Below are positions 1-7,028 of a DNA stretch of 35,289 nt, piece by piece. The translations under genes and the position numbers were made by a program. Location of the stretch: contig JACRDA010000081.1 in NCBI GenBank assembly GCA_016212965.1, positions 1-35,289 of the forward strand. Direction: 5' to 3'. The DNA comes from Myxococcales bacterium (GTDB lineage: Bacteria; Myxococcota_A; Polyangia; Polyangiales; Polyangiaceae). The notes beneath the pieces were generated by a model that saw only the letters and a program-made list of their open reading frames with translations, was not told the origin of the DNA and ran no database searches. The stretch's first letter is position 1; each line of letters starts with the position of its first letter.

Positions 1-1
1 C

Positions 2-211
2 GACATCTACGGCTACAACCTGAACACGAAGAAGGAGTACCACGTGCTCGGCAACCAGGCCGGCACGCTGCCCGAGTCGGCGCATGGCCCCCACGGCCTC
101 TTGCCCGTCGTGCCGCGGCTCTATCAGGGCAAGCTCTACGTGGTCGGCCCGTACACCTACCAGGGCTCGTACCACACCGAGGTCTGGGAGCTCTCGATGC
201 CCACGCCCTAG
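2..211 (+). CDS. C-terminal end of an unrecognised protein (partial, 5' end outside window)
   Basis: Only the last 69 codons are present, open to the left edge and ending in TAG. The reading frame is supported by a well-mixed amino-acid composition, unlike the Arg/Ala-rich shadow frames. It contains alternating hydrophobic and aromatic segments such as GKLYVVGPYTYQGSYHTEVW and ends in ELSMPTP. Repeated short beta-strand-like stretches with Gly/Tyr turns suggest the last blade of a beta-propeller or another all-beta secreted domain, but no family can be named. It is followed by a repeat-bearing intergenic stretch. Confidence 0.6.
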   Translation, partial: DIYGYNLNTKKEYHVLGNQAGTLPESAHGPHGLLPVVPRLYQGKLYVVGPYTYQGSYHTEVWELSMPTP

Positions 212-222
212 CCACAAGACGA

Positions 223-344
223 GCGATTAGCGCTTAGCCATTAGCACTTAGCCCAAGAACACCGAAAGGATGCGCGGCGTCACCGCTTCAAGCTCTCTGG
301 GCTCATGGCCAACGGCTAACGGCTAACCGCTAACGGCTAATCGC
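223..344. repeat. Inverted array of TTAGCNN / NNGCTAA heptads
   Basis: The left arm (223-253) holds four consecutive 7-bp units of form TTAGCNN. The right arm (314-344) holds the complementary form NNGCTAA, preceded by a diverged unit GGCCAAC at 307-313. The two 31-bp arms are imperfect reverse complements of each other with no gap in the 7-bp register, separated by about 60 bp. This could be a long hairpin between the upstream stop (211) and the start at 355, or a double binding array. It lacks the T-tract of a classical terminator. The right arm lies immediately upstream of the next gene. Confidence 0.7.
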
Positions 345-354
345 TTCTTCTGCC

Positions 355-1668
355 ATGCCGACCCCGACGCGCGCGATCTCGACCGGCACCTGCTGCGCCG
401 CGGTCGCCGCGTGCGCGCTCGCGTACCCGGCGGTCGCGCTCGCGGGCGAGCCCGGCGCGGAGACGGCCGGCACCCTGGTCGCGGCAGGCCAGGCGGATGC
501 CGCCGACGGGAGAGTGCGTTCGGCGGCCGTGAGCTGCCGGCGCGCCCTGCGACTCGCGAACGAGGCCGCGGACGAGGCGCTCGCGCGCGCGGCCTTTGCG
601 TGCGTCGAGGATGCCGAGAGGCGCGTCGTGCACCTCGTCGTGCGCGGGGCGCCGCCCGACACGATGCTCTCGCTCTACGGCGGCCCGCCCGAGCCCGTCG
701 TCGAGCGGCTCGCGCTCGATCCGGGCACGGTCGCCGTCACGGTGACCGTGCCGGAGGGTCCGCTCGAGCCCGTGGTGCTCGATCTCCGCGACGGGGAGGA
801 GCGCGTGCTCGACGTCGCGAGCCTCGCGCGCGTGCCCGAGGAGCCGCGTCGACCGCCGCCGCCCCTCGCGTGGGCCGCGCGCCCGAGGGGCCTTGCGGCC
901 GGCGCCGTCTCGGTCGGTGCCTGGACCTACTTCGGCCTCATCGTGCGGCCGGATCCCATGGCCTATTACGGCTCGGAGGCGCCGGTTCAGAGCGCTCCGA
1001 CCCTCAACGTACCCGGCTGGGCCGCGAGCCTCCGGGTCGCCGTCCACGACGACGTGGAGCTCGGGGCGACCGAGACCTTCACGATGGGGTACATGCCGGG
1101 CGATCTGTTGCTCGCCCTCGGCGTGCGCCTGCTGCCGGGCGACTTCGAGCTCGGGCTCGAGGTGACGGGGCGGATCCCGGGCTTCTACGCCGCGGCGGGC
1201 GGTGGGTACGTGGCGCTGCGGGGCTCGGCGCGCGTCGACGGCGTGCTCCGCGTCGACGGCTCCTTCGGACTCGGGGCCGTGGCCGCGCGCCGGGGCAGGT
1301 TCGGTGGCGTGGGCCTCATCCAGCCCGTCGGGGTGGCGATCCGGGAGGTGCTGCCGGTCGCGCCGGGGCTCGCCGTCGCGGCGACCCTGAGCCCCATCGA
1401 CACCTTCTACGTCGGCCTCGATTCGGGCCTCGGGGTGCAGAGCTTCGCCGTGCCGAGCTCCATCTTCATCCCCCTCGGCTTCCGCCTTGGCGGCACCCTC
1501 GCCGCCGCCGACGCCACGTACGTCGACCTCGAGCTGCGGAGCGCCTTGCCGTACCTGCTCATGCCGGTCCGCGGCGCCGAGCCCTACTACCCACAGCACC
1601 GGGACCGCATGTTCCTGTCCGACGGTTTCTGGGTCACCTTCGGCTTCACGGTCCACGCGTATCCCTGA
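355..1668 (+). CDS. Secreted/outer-membrane barrel-like protein, hypothetical
   Basis: 437 residues. Residues 1-30 resemble a signal peptide (hydrophobic core, ALA-GEP cleavage-like site). A helical Ala/Arg-rich part follows (about 35-90). Residues 95-160 form a beta-rich segment like a PEGA-type extracytoplasmic domain (VVRGAPPDTMLSLYGG, then VTVTVPEGP). A Pro-rich linker (RRPPPPL, about 162-170) leads to about 260 residues of Gly-rich alternating strands ending FWVTFGFTVHAYP. That ending resembles the C-terminus of the barrel protein at 4911-5780 (FGLTVHILPSYF), so an outer-membrane beta-barrel is likely. ATG at 355 has no clear Shine-Dalgarno; a TAATCG hexamer lies 11 nt upstream at the edge of the heptad array. 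Function unknown. Confidence 0.75.
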   Translation: MPTPTRAISTGTCCAAVAACALAYPAVALAGEPGAETAGTLVAAGQADAADGRVRSAAVSCRRALRLANEAADEALARAAFACVEDAERRVVHLVVRGAPPDTMLSLYGGPPEPVVERLALDPGTVAVTVTVPEGPLEPVVLDLRDGEERVLDVASLARVPEEPRRPPPPLAWAARPRGLAAGAVSVGAWTYFGLIVRPDPMAYYGSEAPVQSAPTLNVPGWAASLRVAVHDDVELGATETFTMGYMPGDLLLALGVRLLPGDFELGLEVTGRIPGFYAAAGGGYVALRGSARVDGVLRVDGSFGLGAVAARRGRFGGVGLIQPVGVAIREVLPVAPGLAVAATLSPIDTFYVGLDSGLGVQSFAVPSSIFIPLGFRLGGTLAAADATYVDLELRSALPYLLMPVRGAEPYYPQHRDRMFLSDGFWVTFGFTVHAYP

Positions 1669-1710
1669 TCGGAACCGTGCGCGCCGCGGCGCCCGGCGCG
1701 CGCGCGACCA

Positions 1711-1719
1711 TGCTACACA
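1711..1719 (+). promoter_or_regulatory. Extended -10-like element before ugd
   Basis: TGCTACACA matches TGnTAnnnn and ends 10 nt before the ATG at 1730. That spacing predicts a leaderless or near-leaderless transcript. No Shine-Dalgarno is visible. Similar elements precede many genes in this window. Confidence 0.4.
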
Positions 1720-1729
1720 CGCCCTCGAC

Positions 1730-3040
1730 ATGAAGCTCTGCATCGTCGGCACCGGCTACGTCGGGCTCGTGAGCGGCACCTGCTTCGCCGAGACCGGCAA
1801 CGAGGTCACCTGCGTCGACATCGACGCCTCCAAGATCGCCGAGCTCGAGGCGGGGCGGCTGCCCATCTACGAGCCCGGCCTCGAGGAGCTCGTCGAGGCG
1901 AACGTGAGCGCGGGGCGCCTGCGCTTCTCGACCGACATCGCGGAGGCCGTCGCGAACGCGGTCGTCAGCTTCGTCGCGGTCGGCACGCCGCCCCGGAGCG
2001 ACGGCGGCGCCGATCTGTCGGCGGTCGATCGCGTGGCCGAGCGCGTGGCCGCGCACGTGGCCGAAGAGAGCGTGCTCGTCATGAAGAGCACCGTGCCCGT
2101 CGGCACGAACGCGCGCATGCGCCGCATCGTGAGCGACGCGCGCCACCGCGTGCACGTCGTCTCGAACCCGGAGTTCCTGCGCGAGGGCGAGGCGGTCGCC
2201 GACTTTCTGCGGCCCGACCGCGTCGTCATCGGCTGCGACGAGGACGACGAGTTCGCGCGCGACATCATGACGCGCCTCTACCACCCCTTCAGCCTCAGCA
2301 AGGACCGCGTCGTCTGGATGGACCCGGTGAGCGCCGAGCTCACGAAGTACGTCGCCAACTCGATGCTGGCGATGCGCATCTCGTTCATGAACGAAGTGGC
2401 CACGCTGTGCGAGCGCGTGGGTGCGGACGTGCACCTCGTGCGCCAGGGCGTCGGGAGCGACAACCGCATCGGTGCGCGTTTTCTCTACGCGGGGCCGGGC
2501 TATGGGGGTTCCTGCTTTCCCAAAGACGTCGCCGCGCTCACCCACACCGCGCGCGAGCAGGGCATGGAGCTCGAGCTCGTGAGCGCGACCGAGCGCGTCA
2601 ACGCCCGGCAGAAGGGCGTGCTCGCGCGCAAGCTGAAGCACCACTTCGCGGGCGATCTGCGCGGCAAGGTCGTGGCCATCTGGGGCATCGCCTTCAAGCC
2701 GCGCACCGACGACGTGCGCGAGAGCGCGGCGCTGCCGCTCATCGAGGCGCTCGTCGCCGAGGGCGCGAGCGTGCGCCTCCACGACCCCGAGGCGCTGAAG
2801 AACGCCGCGGCGCTCTTCGGCGAGCGCGTCCTGCTGTGCGACGAGGAGTACGCGGCGGCCGAGGGGGCCGACGCGCTCGTGCTCGTGACCGAGTGGCGGC
2901 AGTACCAGAACCCGGATTTCCGCCGGCTGAAGACGCTGATGCGCCACCCCTACCTGCTCGACGGCCGCAACATCTGGAGCGGCTACGGCCTGCGCGCGCA
3001 GGGCTTCGTCTACGAGGGCATCGGCGTGCGCGGGAGCTGA
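1730..3040 (+). CDS. ugd: UDP-glucose 6-dehydrogenase
   Basis: 436 residues, normal length for the UDP-glucose/GDP-mannose dehydrogenase family. It oxidises UDP-glucose to UDP-glucuronate with two NAD+, supplying precursors for capsule, exopolysaccharide or LPS. The N-terminal Rossmann domain begins MKLCIVGTGYVGLVSGTCFA with the GxGxxG dinucleotide loop. The central dimerisation domain carries GPGYGGSCFPKD, with catalytic Cys262. The C-terminal UDP-binding domain has WGIAFKPRTDDVRESAALPL. The MKLCIVG start fits the family N-terminus exactly; the longer in-frame extension upstream is shadow sequence. The gene has its own -10-like element and no polysaccharide genes adjacent, so it may be a stand-alone housekeeping copy. 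Confidence 0.97.
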   Translation: MKLCIVGTGYVGLVSGTCFAETGNEVTCVDIDASKIAELEAGRLPIYEPGLEELVEANVSAGRLRFSTDIAEAVANAVVSFVAVGTPPRSDGGADLSAVDRVAERVAAHVAEESVLVMKSTVPVGTNARMRRIVSDARHRVHVVSNPEFLREGEAVADFLRPDRVVIGCDEDDEFARDIMTRLYHPFSLSKDRVVWMDPVSAELTKYVANSMLAMRISFMNEVATLCERVGADVHLVRQGVGSDNRIGARFLYAGPGYGGSCFPKDVAALTHTAREQGMELELVSATERVNARQKGVLARKLKHHFAGDLRGKVVAIWGIAFKPRTDDVRESAALPLIEALVAEGASVRLHDPEALKNAAALFGERVLLCDEEYAAAEGADALVLVTEWRQYQNPDFRRLKTLMRHPYLLDGRNIWSGYGLRAQGFVYEGIGVRGS

Positions 3041-3100
3041 CGGCCGGTCTCAGGCCCGCACGTCGGCGACCCATGCTGCCCCGCGGGGTGCGGCGCGAGA

Positions 3101-3109
3101 TGCTATTCT
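3101..3109 (+). promoter_or_regulatory. Extended -10-like element before the small coiled-coil gene
   Basis: TGCTATTCT fits TGnTATnnT and ends 9 nt before ATG 3119, predicting a nearly leaderless mRNA. No Shine-Dalgarno is present. Confidence 0.45.
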
Positions 3110-3118
3110 CCTCGGGCG

Positions 3119-3361
3119 ATGACCGACCTATCTCTGGAGATCCTGAAGCAGATCCGCGACGAGCTGAAGCAGAGCAACGAGCGGCTCGACCGGCTCGAGC
3201 GACGCCAGACCGAGACCGAGGTCCGTCTCGCGACCGAGCTCGTCGCCGTGGCGACCGCCGTTCGTGACCTGCGCGACGTGCTGCTCGAGGATCGGAAGCT
3301 CCGCGAGACCATGAACGACCACGAGCGGCGCATCACCGTCCTCGAGCGCCGCGCAGGGTAG
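3119..3361 (+). CDS. Small coiled-coil protein
   Basis: 80 residues, almost entirely predicted helix with heptad spacing of Leu/Ile/Val and many charged residues (ILKQIRDELKQSNERLDRLE, then MNDHERRITVLERR at the C-terminus). No signal peptide, membrane segment or cysteine. It is likely a cytosolic homo-oligomeric coiled coil. It lies between ugd (78 bp upstream, same strand) and a convergent flavoprotein gene. The frame is supported by an amphipathic helix pattern that shadow frames do not show, and by the -10-like element just upstream. Partner and role cannot be inferred. Confidence 0.75.
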   Translation: MTDLSLEILKQIRDELKQSNERLDRLERRQTETEVRLATELVAVATAVRDLRDVLLEDRKLRETMNDHERRITVLERRAG

Positions 3362-3422
3362 GCGTCCTGGCTCGTTCGGAGGACAGCTTCATCGCGGAGC
3401 TCGCGCGCCCGCTCGGGACGGC

Positions 3423-4814
3423 TCAAGCCCGCACGTCGGCCGTGTGCCCGGCGGCGCCGGCCGCGAACCGCGCCCACGCGGCGAGCGCGCCCTCGCCCGG
3501 CGTCGCGGGGTAGGCGAGGTACGCGGCGCGGGCCGCGAAGATGCGCGGCGCGTGCGCGAAGAGCGCGGCGGCGAGGCGCGGCCGGCGGAGCGCGCCACGG
3601 AGCGCGGGCACGAGCTCGCCGAGGTCGAGGGCGGGCATGCGCTGGTCCATGCCGGAGAGGACGAGCGGAGGCGACAACACGCCGTCGTCGACGAGGGCGC
3701 GCACGTCCTCGGGCGCGAGGCCGACCGTGAAGCGGCGCAGCACGTCGTAGCTTGCGTGCACGCCGCCGAGCTCGCGCTGGAAGCGGCTGGCGTAGCGCCA
3801 CAAGGCCTCGAGACGGCCGGGGTCGGGGCTGTGCACGACCGCGTCTGCGAGCATGCGCGCCGCCACGAGGCCGGCGCCGACCCCGCTGCCGTGCGCCGGG
3901 AAGGCCTGGCACGCCGCGTCGCCGACGAGCGCGAAGCCGGGCGTCACGAGCCGGTCGTAGGGCCGCCGGATGGGGATGAGGCCCGCGCCGCCGTACTCCA
4001 TCGCGCCGATCCACGGCTCGATGGCCTTGAGGCGCCGCAGCATCTCCGGCCCGGCGGTGCGCCCCGCGCTGCACACGATGCCGGAGAGGAGCTCGACGCG
4101 GCCGAGCCCGGGCTCGACGCGGACGGCGAGGGTCGAGTAGCCGCTGTCGAGGCCGGTGCGCGACACGACCTCGCCCGGGCGCACGCCGTAGCGCCCGAGA
4201 AAGGCCCGGGCACCCGGCGCGCTCGCCACGGCGCACACCTGCTGGGCGGCGCTCGCGAGCTCGTCCTGGGTCGGCTCGGGCCAGCTGCCGAGCGCGGCGA
4301 GACGCCGGCGGAGCGCACCCGCGACGCCCGAGGCGTCGATGAAGAGCCGCGCCTCGAGCCGCAGCTGGCGCGGCAAGAGGCCGTGCTCGGTCCGCTCGGT
4401 GAGCGCGACCGCGACGAGGCGCCCCGCCGTGACCTCGCAGGCCTCGACCTCGGCGCGCTCGAACGCGGTCACGCCGGCGGCGAGCGCTTCCCGGCGCAGC
4501 CGGTCGCCGAGGGCGCGGCAGTCGACGCCCCACATCGGGCGGGTGAGGCGCACGGAGGTGCGCGCGCCGTTGCCGAGCAGGGCGATGGGCTCGCGATCGC
4601 ACTGCTTCTCCGCCCCGGACGGGCGGGCGACGCGCGCGCTGTCGAAGAGCCACGGCGGCACGTCGTTCACCCAGCGGGCGCCGGCGTGCTCGAGCCGGCG
4701 CCGCTCGACCAGCGCGACGTCCAGGCCCCCTCGGGCGAGCATGCCCGCGGCGGCCGCGCCGGTCGTCCCGGCGCCCACCACGACCGCGTCGAAGCGCTGG
4801 CTGTGGACCGTCAT
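3423..4814 (-). CDS. FAD-dependent oxidoreductase, geranylgeranyl reductase-like
   Basis: 463 residues from ATG 4814. The N-terminus has the FAD ADP-binding motif FDAVVVGAGTTGAAAAGMLA, followed about 20 residues later by ER (VALVERRR). A second FAD-contact motif of the PHBH/geranylgeranyl-reductase group, ALVGDAACQAFPAHGSGVG, lies in the second half. This superfamily includes isoprenoid saturases, halogenases and hydroxylases; without a diagnostic substrate motif the substrate is unknown. A seven-residue in-frame upstream start (4835) is possible, but a TGCTAGCGT element 11 nt before 4814 favours the shorter form. It is divergent from the barrel gene at 4911 and convergent with the coiled-coil gene. 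Confidence 0.88.
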   Translation of the reverse strand: MTVHSQRFDAVVVGAGTTGAAAAGMLARGGLDVALVERRRLEHAGARWVNDVPPWLFDSARVARPSGAEKQCDREPIALLGNGARTSVRLTRPMWGVDCRALGDRLRREALAAGVTAFERAEVEACEVTAGRLVAVALTERTEHGLLPRQLRLEARLFIDASGVAGALRRRLAALGSWPEPTQDELASAAQQVCAVASAPGARAFLGRYGVRPGEVVSRTGLDSGYSTLAVRVEPGLGRVELLSGIVCSAGRTAGPEMLRRLKAIEPWIGAMEYGGAGLIPIRRPYDRLVTPGFALVGDAACQAFPAHGSGVGAGLVAARMLADAVVHSPDPGRLEALWRYASRFQRELGGVHASYDVLRRFTVGLAPEDVRALVDDGVLSPPLVLSGMDQRMPALDLGELVPALRGALRRPRLAAALFAHAPRIFAARAAYLAYPATPGEGALAAWARFAAGAAGHTADVRA

Positions 4815-4825
4815 CGCCCGCCGGG

Positions 4826-4834
4826 ACGCTAGCA
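4826..4834 (-). promoter_or_regulatory. Extended -10-like element before the flavoprotein gene
   Basis: On the minus strand this reads TGCTAGCGT, 11 nt before ATG 4814. It fits TGnTAnnnT and predicts a very short leader. Confidence 0.4.
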
Positions 4835-4896
4835 CTTCCCGGCCCGCGTGGAGGCACGCGGGCGCACGGGGCTCGCCGCCCGTGGGGCTCTCGTCC

Positions 4897-4902
4897 TAGA
4901 AT
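4897..4902 (+). promoter_or_regulatory. -10-like element before the barrel gene
   Basis: TAGAAT, five of six matches to TATAAT, ends 8 nt before ATG 4911. The implied transcript would start at or next to the start codon. Confidence 0.45.
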
Positions 4903-4910
4903 GCCCCCCG

Positions 4911-5780
4911 ATGAAGCGCTTCCTCTCCTCGGGGCTTGCCGGTGCGGTCTTTCTTGCGGCGGGCGCGGCGGGCGCCCAGCAGCCTCCGCCGGGCTATCCG
5001 GTGCAGCCGGGGCCCGGGTATCCGGCGCAGCCGCCACCCCCGCAAGCGGAGCCGAAGAAGGACAAGACCTTCGACGAGTACTTCACGATCGGAGTCGGAC
5101 CCGCGGGCGCCTTCGGCGCGGTCTTCCTCAGCAAGGTCGATCCGCAGAACCGGAACTACCCGGACCGGAACAACCCTACCGTCCGGCACGACACCGACAC
5201 GTACCCCGGCTTCTCGGGCTCGAGCCTCGGCGGCGGGCTCGCGATCGACATGCGGATCATCGACTACATCGGCATCGAGCTCGACATCTTCTACGCGAAG
5301 CAGCGCGGCGCCGGTGAGCTCAAGCTCAACAACCAGGCCACGAACATGCACATGGGCGAGGGCAGCATCCACGTGCCGCTGCTCTTCAAGGCCGTGCTCG
5401 CGGGCAAGGTGGTCTCGCCGTCGCTGTTCATCGGCCCCGAGTTCGTGTTCCCGGGCGAGCCGCAGCTCGAGGACACCCTGTCGGGCGTGGGCATCCCGAA
5501 GTTCACCTCCTCGAACAGCAAGTACACGATGATGGCCTTCGGGCTCGGCATCGAGTTCCGCCTGCCGCTCGAGCTCAAGTACGTCGACATCTGCATCCCG
5601 ATCTCGCTCCGCGGCGGGTACCACAGCGTGGGCTCGAACCTCGATCCCGACCGCGCGACCTACGTCGGCACGGGCCCCGAGTTCACGTCGATCACGAGCA
5701 TCGACTACAAGAGCGACTGGGAGTGGCAGGCGCTCGGCACCTTCGGCCTCACGGTCCACATCCTGCCGAGCTACTTCTGA
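4911..5780 (+). CDS. Outer-membrane beta-barrel protein with Pro-rich N-terminal linker
   Basis: 289 residues. MKRFLSSGLAGAVFLAAGA with cleavage near AGA-Q is a clear signal peptide. Residues about 23-48 are a Pro/Gly/Gln linker (QPPPGYPVQPGPGYPAQ), then PKKDK. From about 52 to the end there are alternating strands with Gly and aromatic girdle residues (YFTIGVGPAGAFGAVFL, DYIGIELDIFYAKQ). The C-terminus is FGLTVHILPSYF, ending in Phe as BAM substrates usually do. The fold suggests an 8-10-strand barrel of the OmpA/OMP_b-brl type without a peptidoglycan domain. ATG 4911 is chosen for the signal peptide and the TAGAAT element. The substrate or partner is unknown. Confidence 0.85.
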   Translation: MKRFLSSGLAGAVFLAAGAAGAQQPPPGYPVQPGPGYPAQPPPPQAEPKKDKTFDEYFTIGVGPAGAFGAVFLSKVDPQNRNYPDRNNPTVRHDTDTYPGFSGSSLGGGLAIDMRIIDYIGIELDIFYAKQRGAGELKLNNQATNMHMGEGSIHVPLLFKAVLAGKVVSPSLFIGPEFVFPGEPQLEDTLSGVGIPKFTSSNSKYTMMAFGLGIEFRLPLELKYVDICIPISLRGGYHSVGSNLDPDRATYVGTGPEFTSITSIDYKSDWEWQALGTFGLTVHILPSYF

Positions 5781-5800
5781 CGGCGGCCCTTGCGGCGGCG

Positions 5801-5821
5801 GGTGGCCGCGCAGCGGCCGTC
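5801..5821. terminator. GC-rich hairpin between convergent genes
   Basis: GGCCGC (5804-5809), loop GCA, GCGGCC (5813-5818), with the stem extended by wobble pairs. It lies between the stop at 5780 and the convergent stop at 5871. There is no T-tract on either side, so this is a possible bidirectional terminator only. Confidence 0.35.
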
Positions 5822-5870
5822 ACTCGGGGTAGACCGGAGGTCTCGGTTGGCTGGACCGAGGTACGGGCGC

Positions 5871-6269
5871 TCAGTGGCGCGACCAGTCGAACGGATAGGT
5901 CTCCCAGAACCCCGCGGCCTCGCAGGCGAGCTTCTTCGTGTCGGTGCCGTTCGACTCGCGCACGGAGCTCGACTCGCACGTCATCTCGAAGCTCGCCGGA
6001 TCGCAGGGCGCGTTGCGCGTGCTCTCGAAGCACACGAGCGTGAGGGTGAAGCGGCTGCTCGTCACTTCGGTCCAGTCGACCTCGAACTTGTCCTCGTAGA
6101 GCTGGCTGCCGTTGTCGACGACGTAGAGCAGGTCGGCCCTGCCGGTGCCGTCGCTGCCGACCGTCAGGGTCGTCTCCTCGTCGGTGTCGAGCTTCCAGCT
6201 GCCGGTGATGGCCGGCTTGCAGCCCGCCATCACGAGCAGCGACAGCGTCAGCCAGCGTCCGACCTTCAT
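5871..6269 (-). CDS. Small lipoprotein, hypothetical
   Basis: 132 residues. MKVGRWLTLSLLVMAGC gives a short lipoprotein signal with lipobox VMAG-C. The mature part begins KPAITGSWKLDTDEETTLTV, a lipocalin-like opening (GSW) followed by alternating strands (TGRADLLYVVDNG, DKFEVDWTEV). Three to four later cysteines could form disulphides. The 'GxW plus beta-strands' layout is like small 'lipocalin/DUF'-type extracytoplasmic proteins, but no family is certain. ATG 6269 is preceded by GAGG with a 6-nt gap. It forms an ATGA overlap with a TGA stop in the third frame of the upstream barrel gene, indicating translational coupling. Confidence 0.8.
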   Translation of the reverse strand: MKVGRWLTLSLLVMAGCKPAITGSWKLDTDEETTLTVGSDGTGRADLLYVVDNGSQLYEDKFEVDWTEVTSSRFTLTLVCFESTRNAPCDPASFEMTCESSSVRESNGTDTKKLACEAAGFWETYPFDWSRH

Positions 6270-6840
6270 GGCGCACCTCGCAGCGCTTCGGCCTTGCGCG
6301 CGGGTCGTTGGTGGCGAGGAAGGTGGTCGGAACCTGGAGCCCGATGCCGACGTTCGGCTGGACGTAGCGGAGCGGCACCGCGGCCCGCAGGTTGAGCCCG
6401 GACCCGACCCCACCTCCGGCGTAGGGGACGACGCGCTCGAGGCGGCACGACCCACCGTCGCAGCTGTCGAAGCGCTCCGACTCGGGCGTCATCGGCAGGC
6501 CGAAGAGCTCGACGTAGGCGTCGAGCCCGAAGAAGTCGTAGGGCCACCAGGCGAGATCGTAGCCGAACGCGAAGCTCGGTCGCGCCGGCAAGCCCGACTC
6601 GAGCACGTGCTCGCTCCCCTCCGAGCTCCGGTGCCCGAGCCGGCTCGTGGAGGCGAACGACAGGCCCCCGTACATGCCGAAGAAGACGAGGTCGCCCTTG
6701 CGCTCCGAGTCGCTCCACTCGCTCGGCTGCGGCGCGTCGCTCGGTCCGTCCGCGTGCGCCGCGCCGGTCACGGCGACCACCGCGAGCGCGAACGCCAGGT
6801 GAGCCGGGCGCGCGGACCGACGACCGAGCTGGCGCGTCAT
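6266..6840 (-). pseudogene. Outer-membrane barrel protein with an apparent 3'-end frameshift
   Basis: From ATG 6840 the product starts with a good signal peptide (HLAFALAVVAVTGAAHA-DG). It continues with barrel-like strands (GDLVFFGMYGGLSFAST, YDLAWWPYDFFGLDAYVEL, VVPYAGGGVGSGLNL, VQPNVGIGLQVPTTFLA). Near 6290 this frame loses protein character and runs on as shadow sequence through the whole downstream lipoprotein gene to a stop at 5749. A shift of one base near the run at 6285-6300 would move it to the frame ending PARKAEALRGAP-stop at 6266, whose TGA overlaps the next ATG. The interval 6266-6840 is 575 nt, not a multiple of three, consistent with one indel. A real frameshift, a sequencing error or a true read-through are all possible. 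An upstream start at 6864 also exists. Confidence 0.55.
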
Positions 6841-7009
6841 CACGAAGCCACGCTGTTTCCCCATCTCGCTGCGCCGGCGACGTCGCCAGCGATCACACCC
6901 CAGGGTCACGATAGGCCCGTGCGCGCGTCGTGGCCAGCGTGCCGTAGCGCCGCGAGCTTTCGACCGGCGCGTCCGGGCGGGCAGGAGATCCTTGCCGCCG
7001 CGGGTCGGT

Positions 7010-7018
7010 TGGTACTAC
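7010..7018 (+). promoter_or_regulatory. Extended -10-like element before the DUF885 gene
   Basis: TGGTACTAC fits the TGnTAnnn pattern and ends 10 nt before ATG 7029. No Shine-Dalgarno is visible. Confidence 0.35.
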
Positions 7019-7028
7019 CGGGGTCGCC

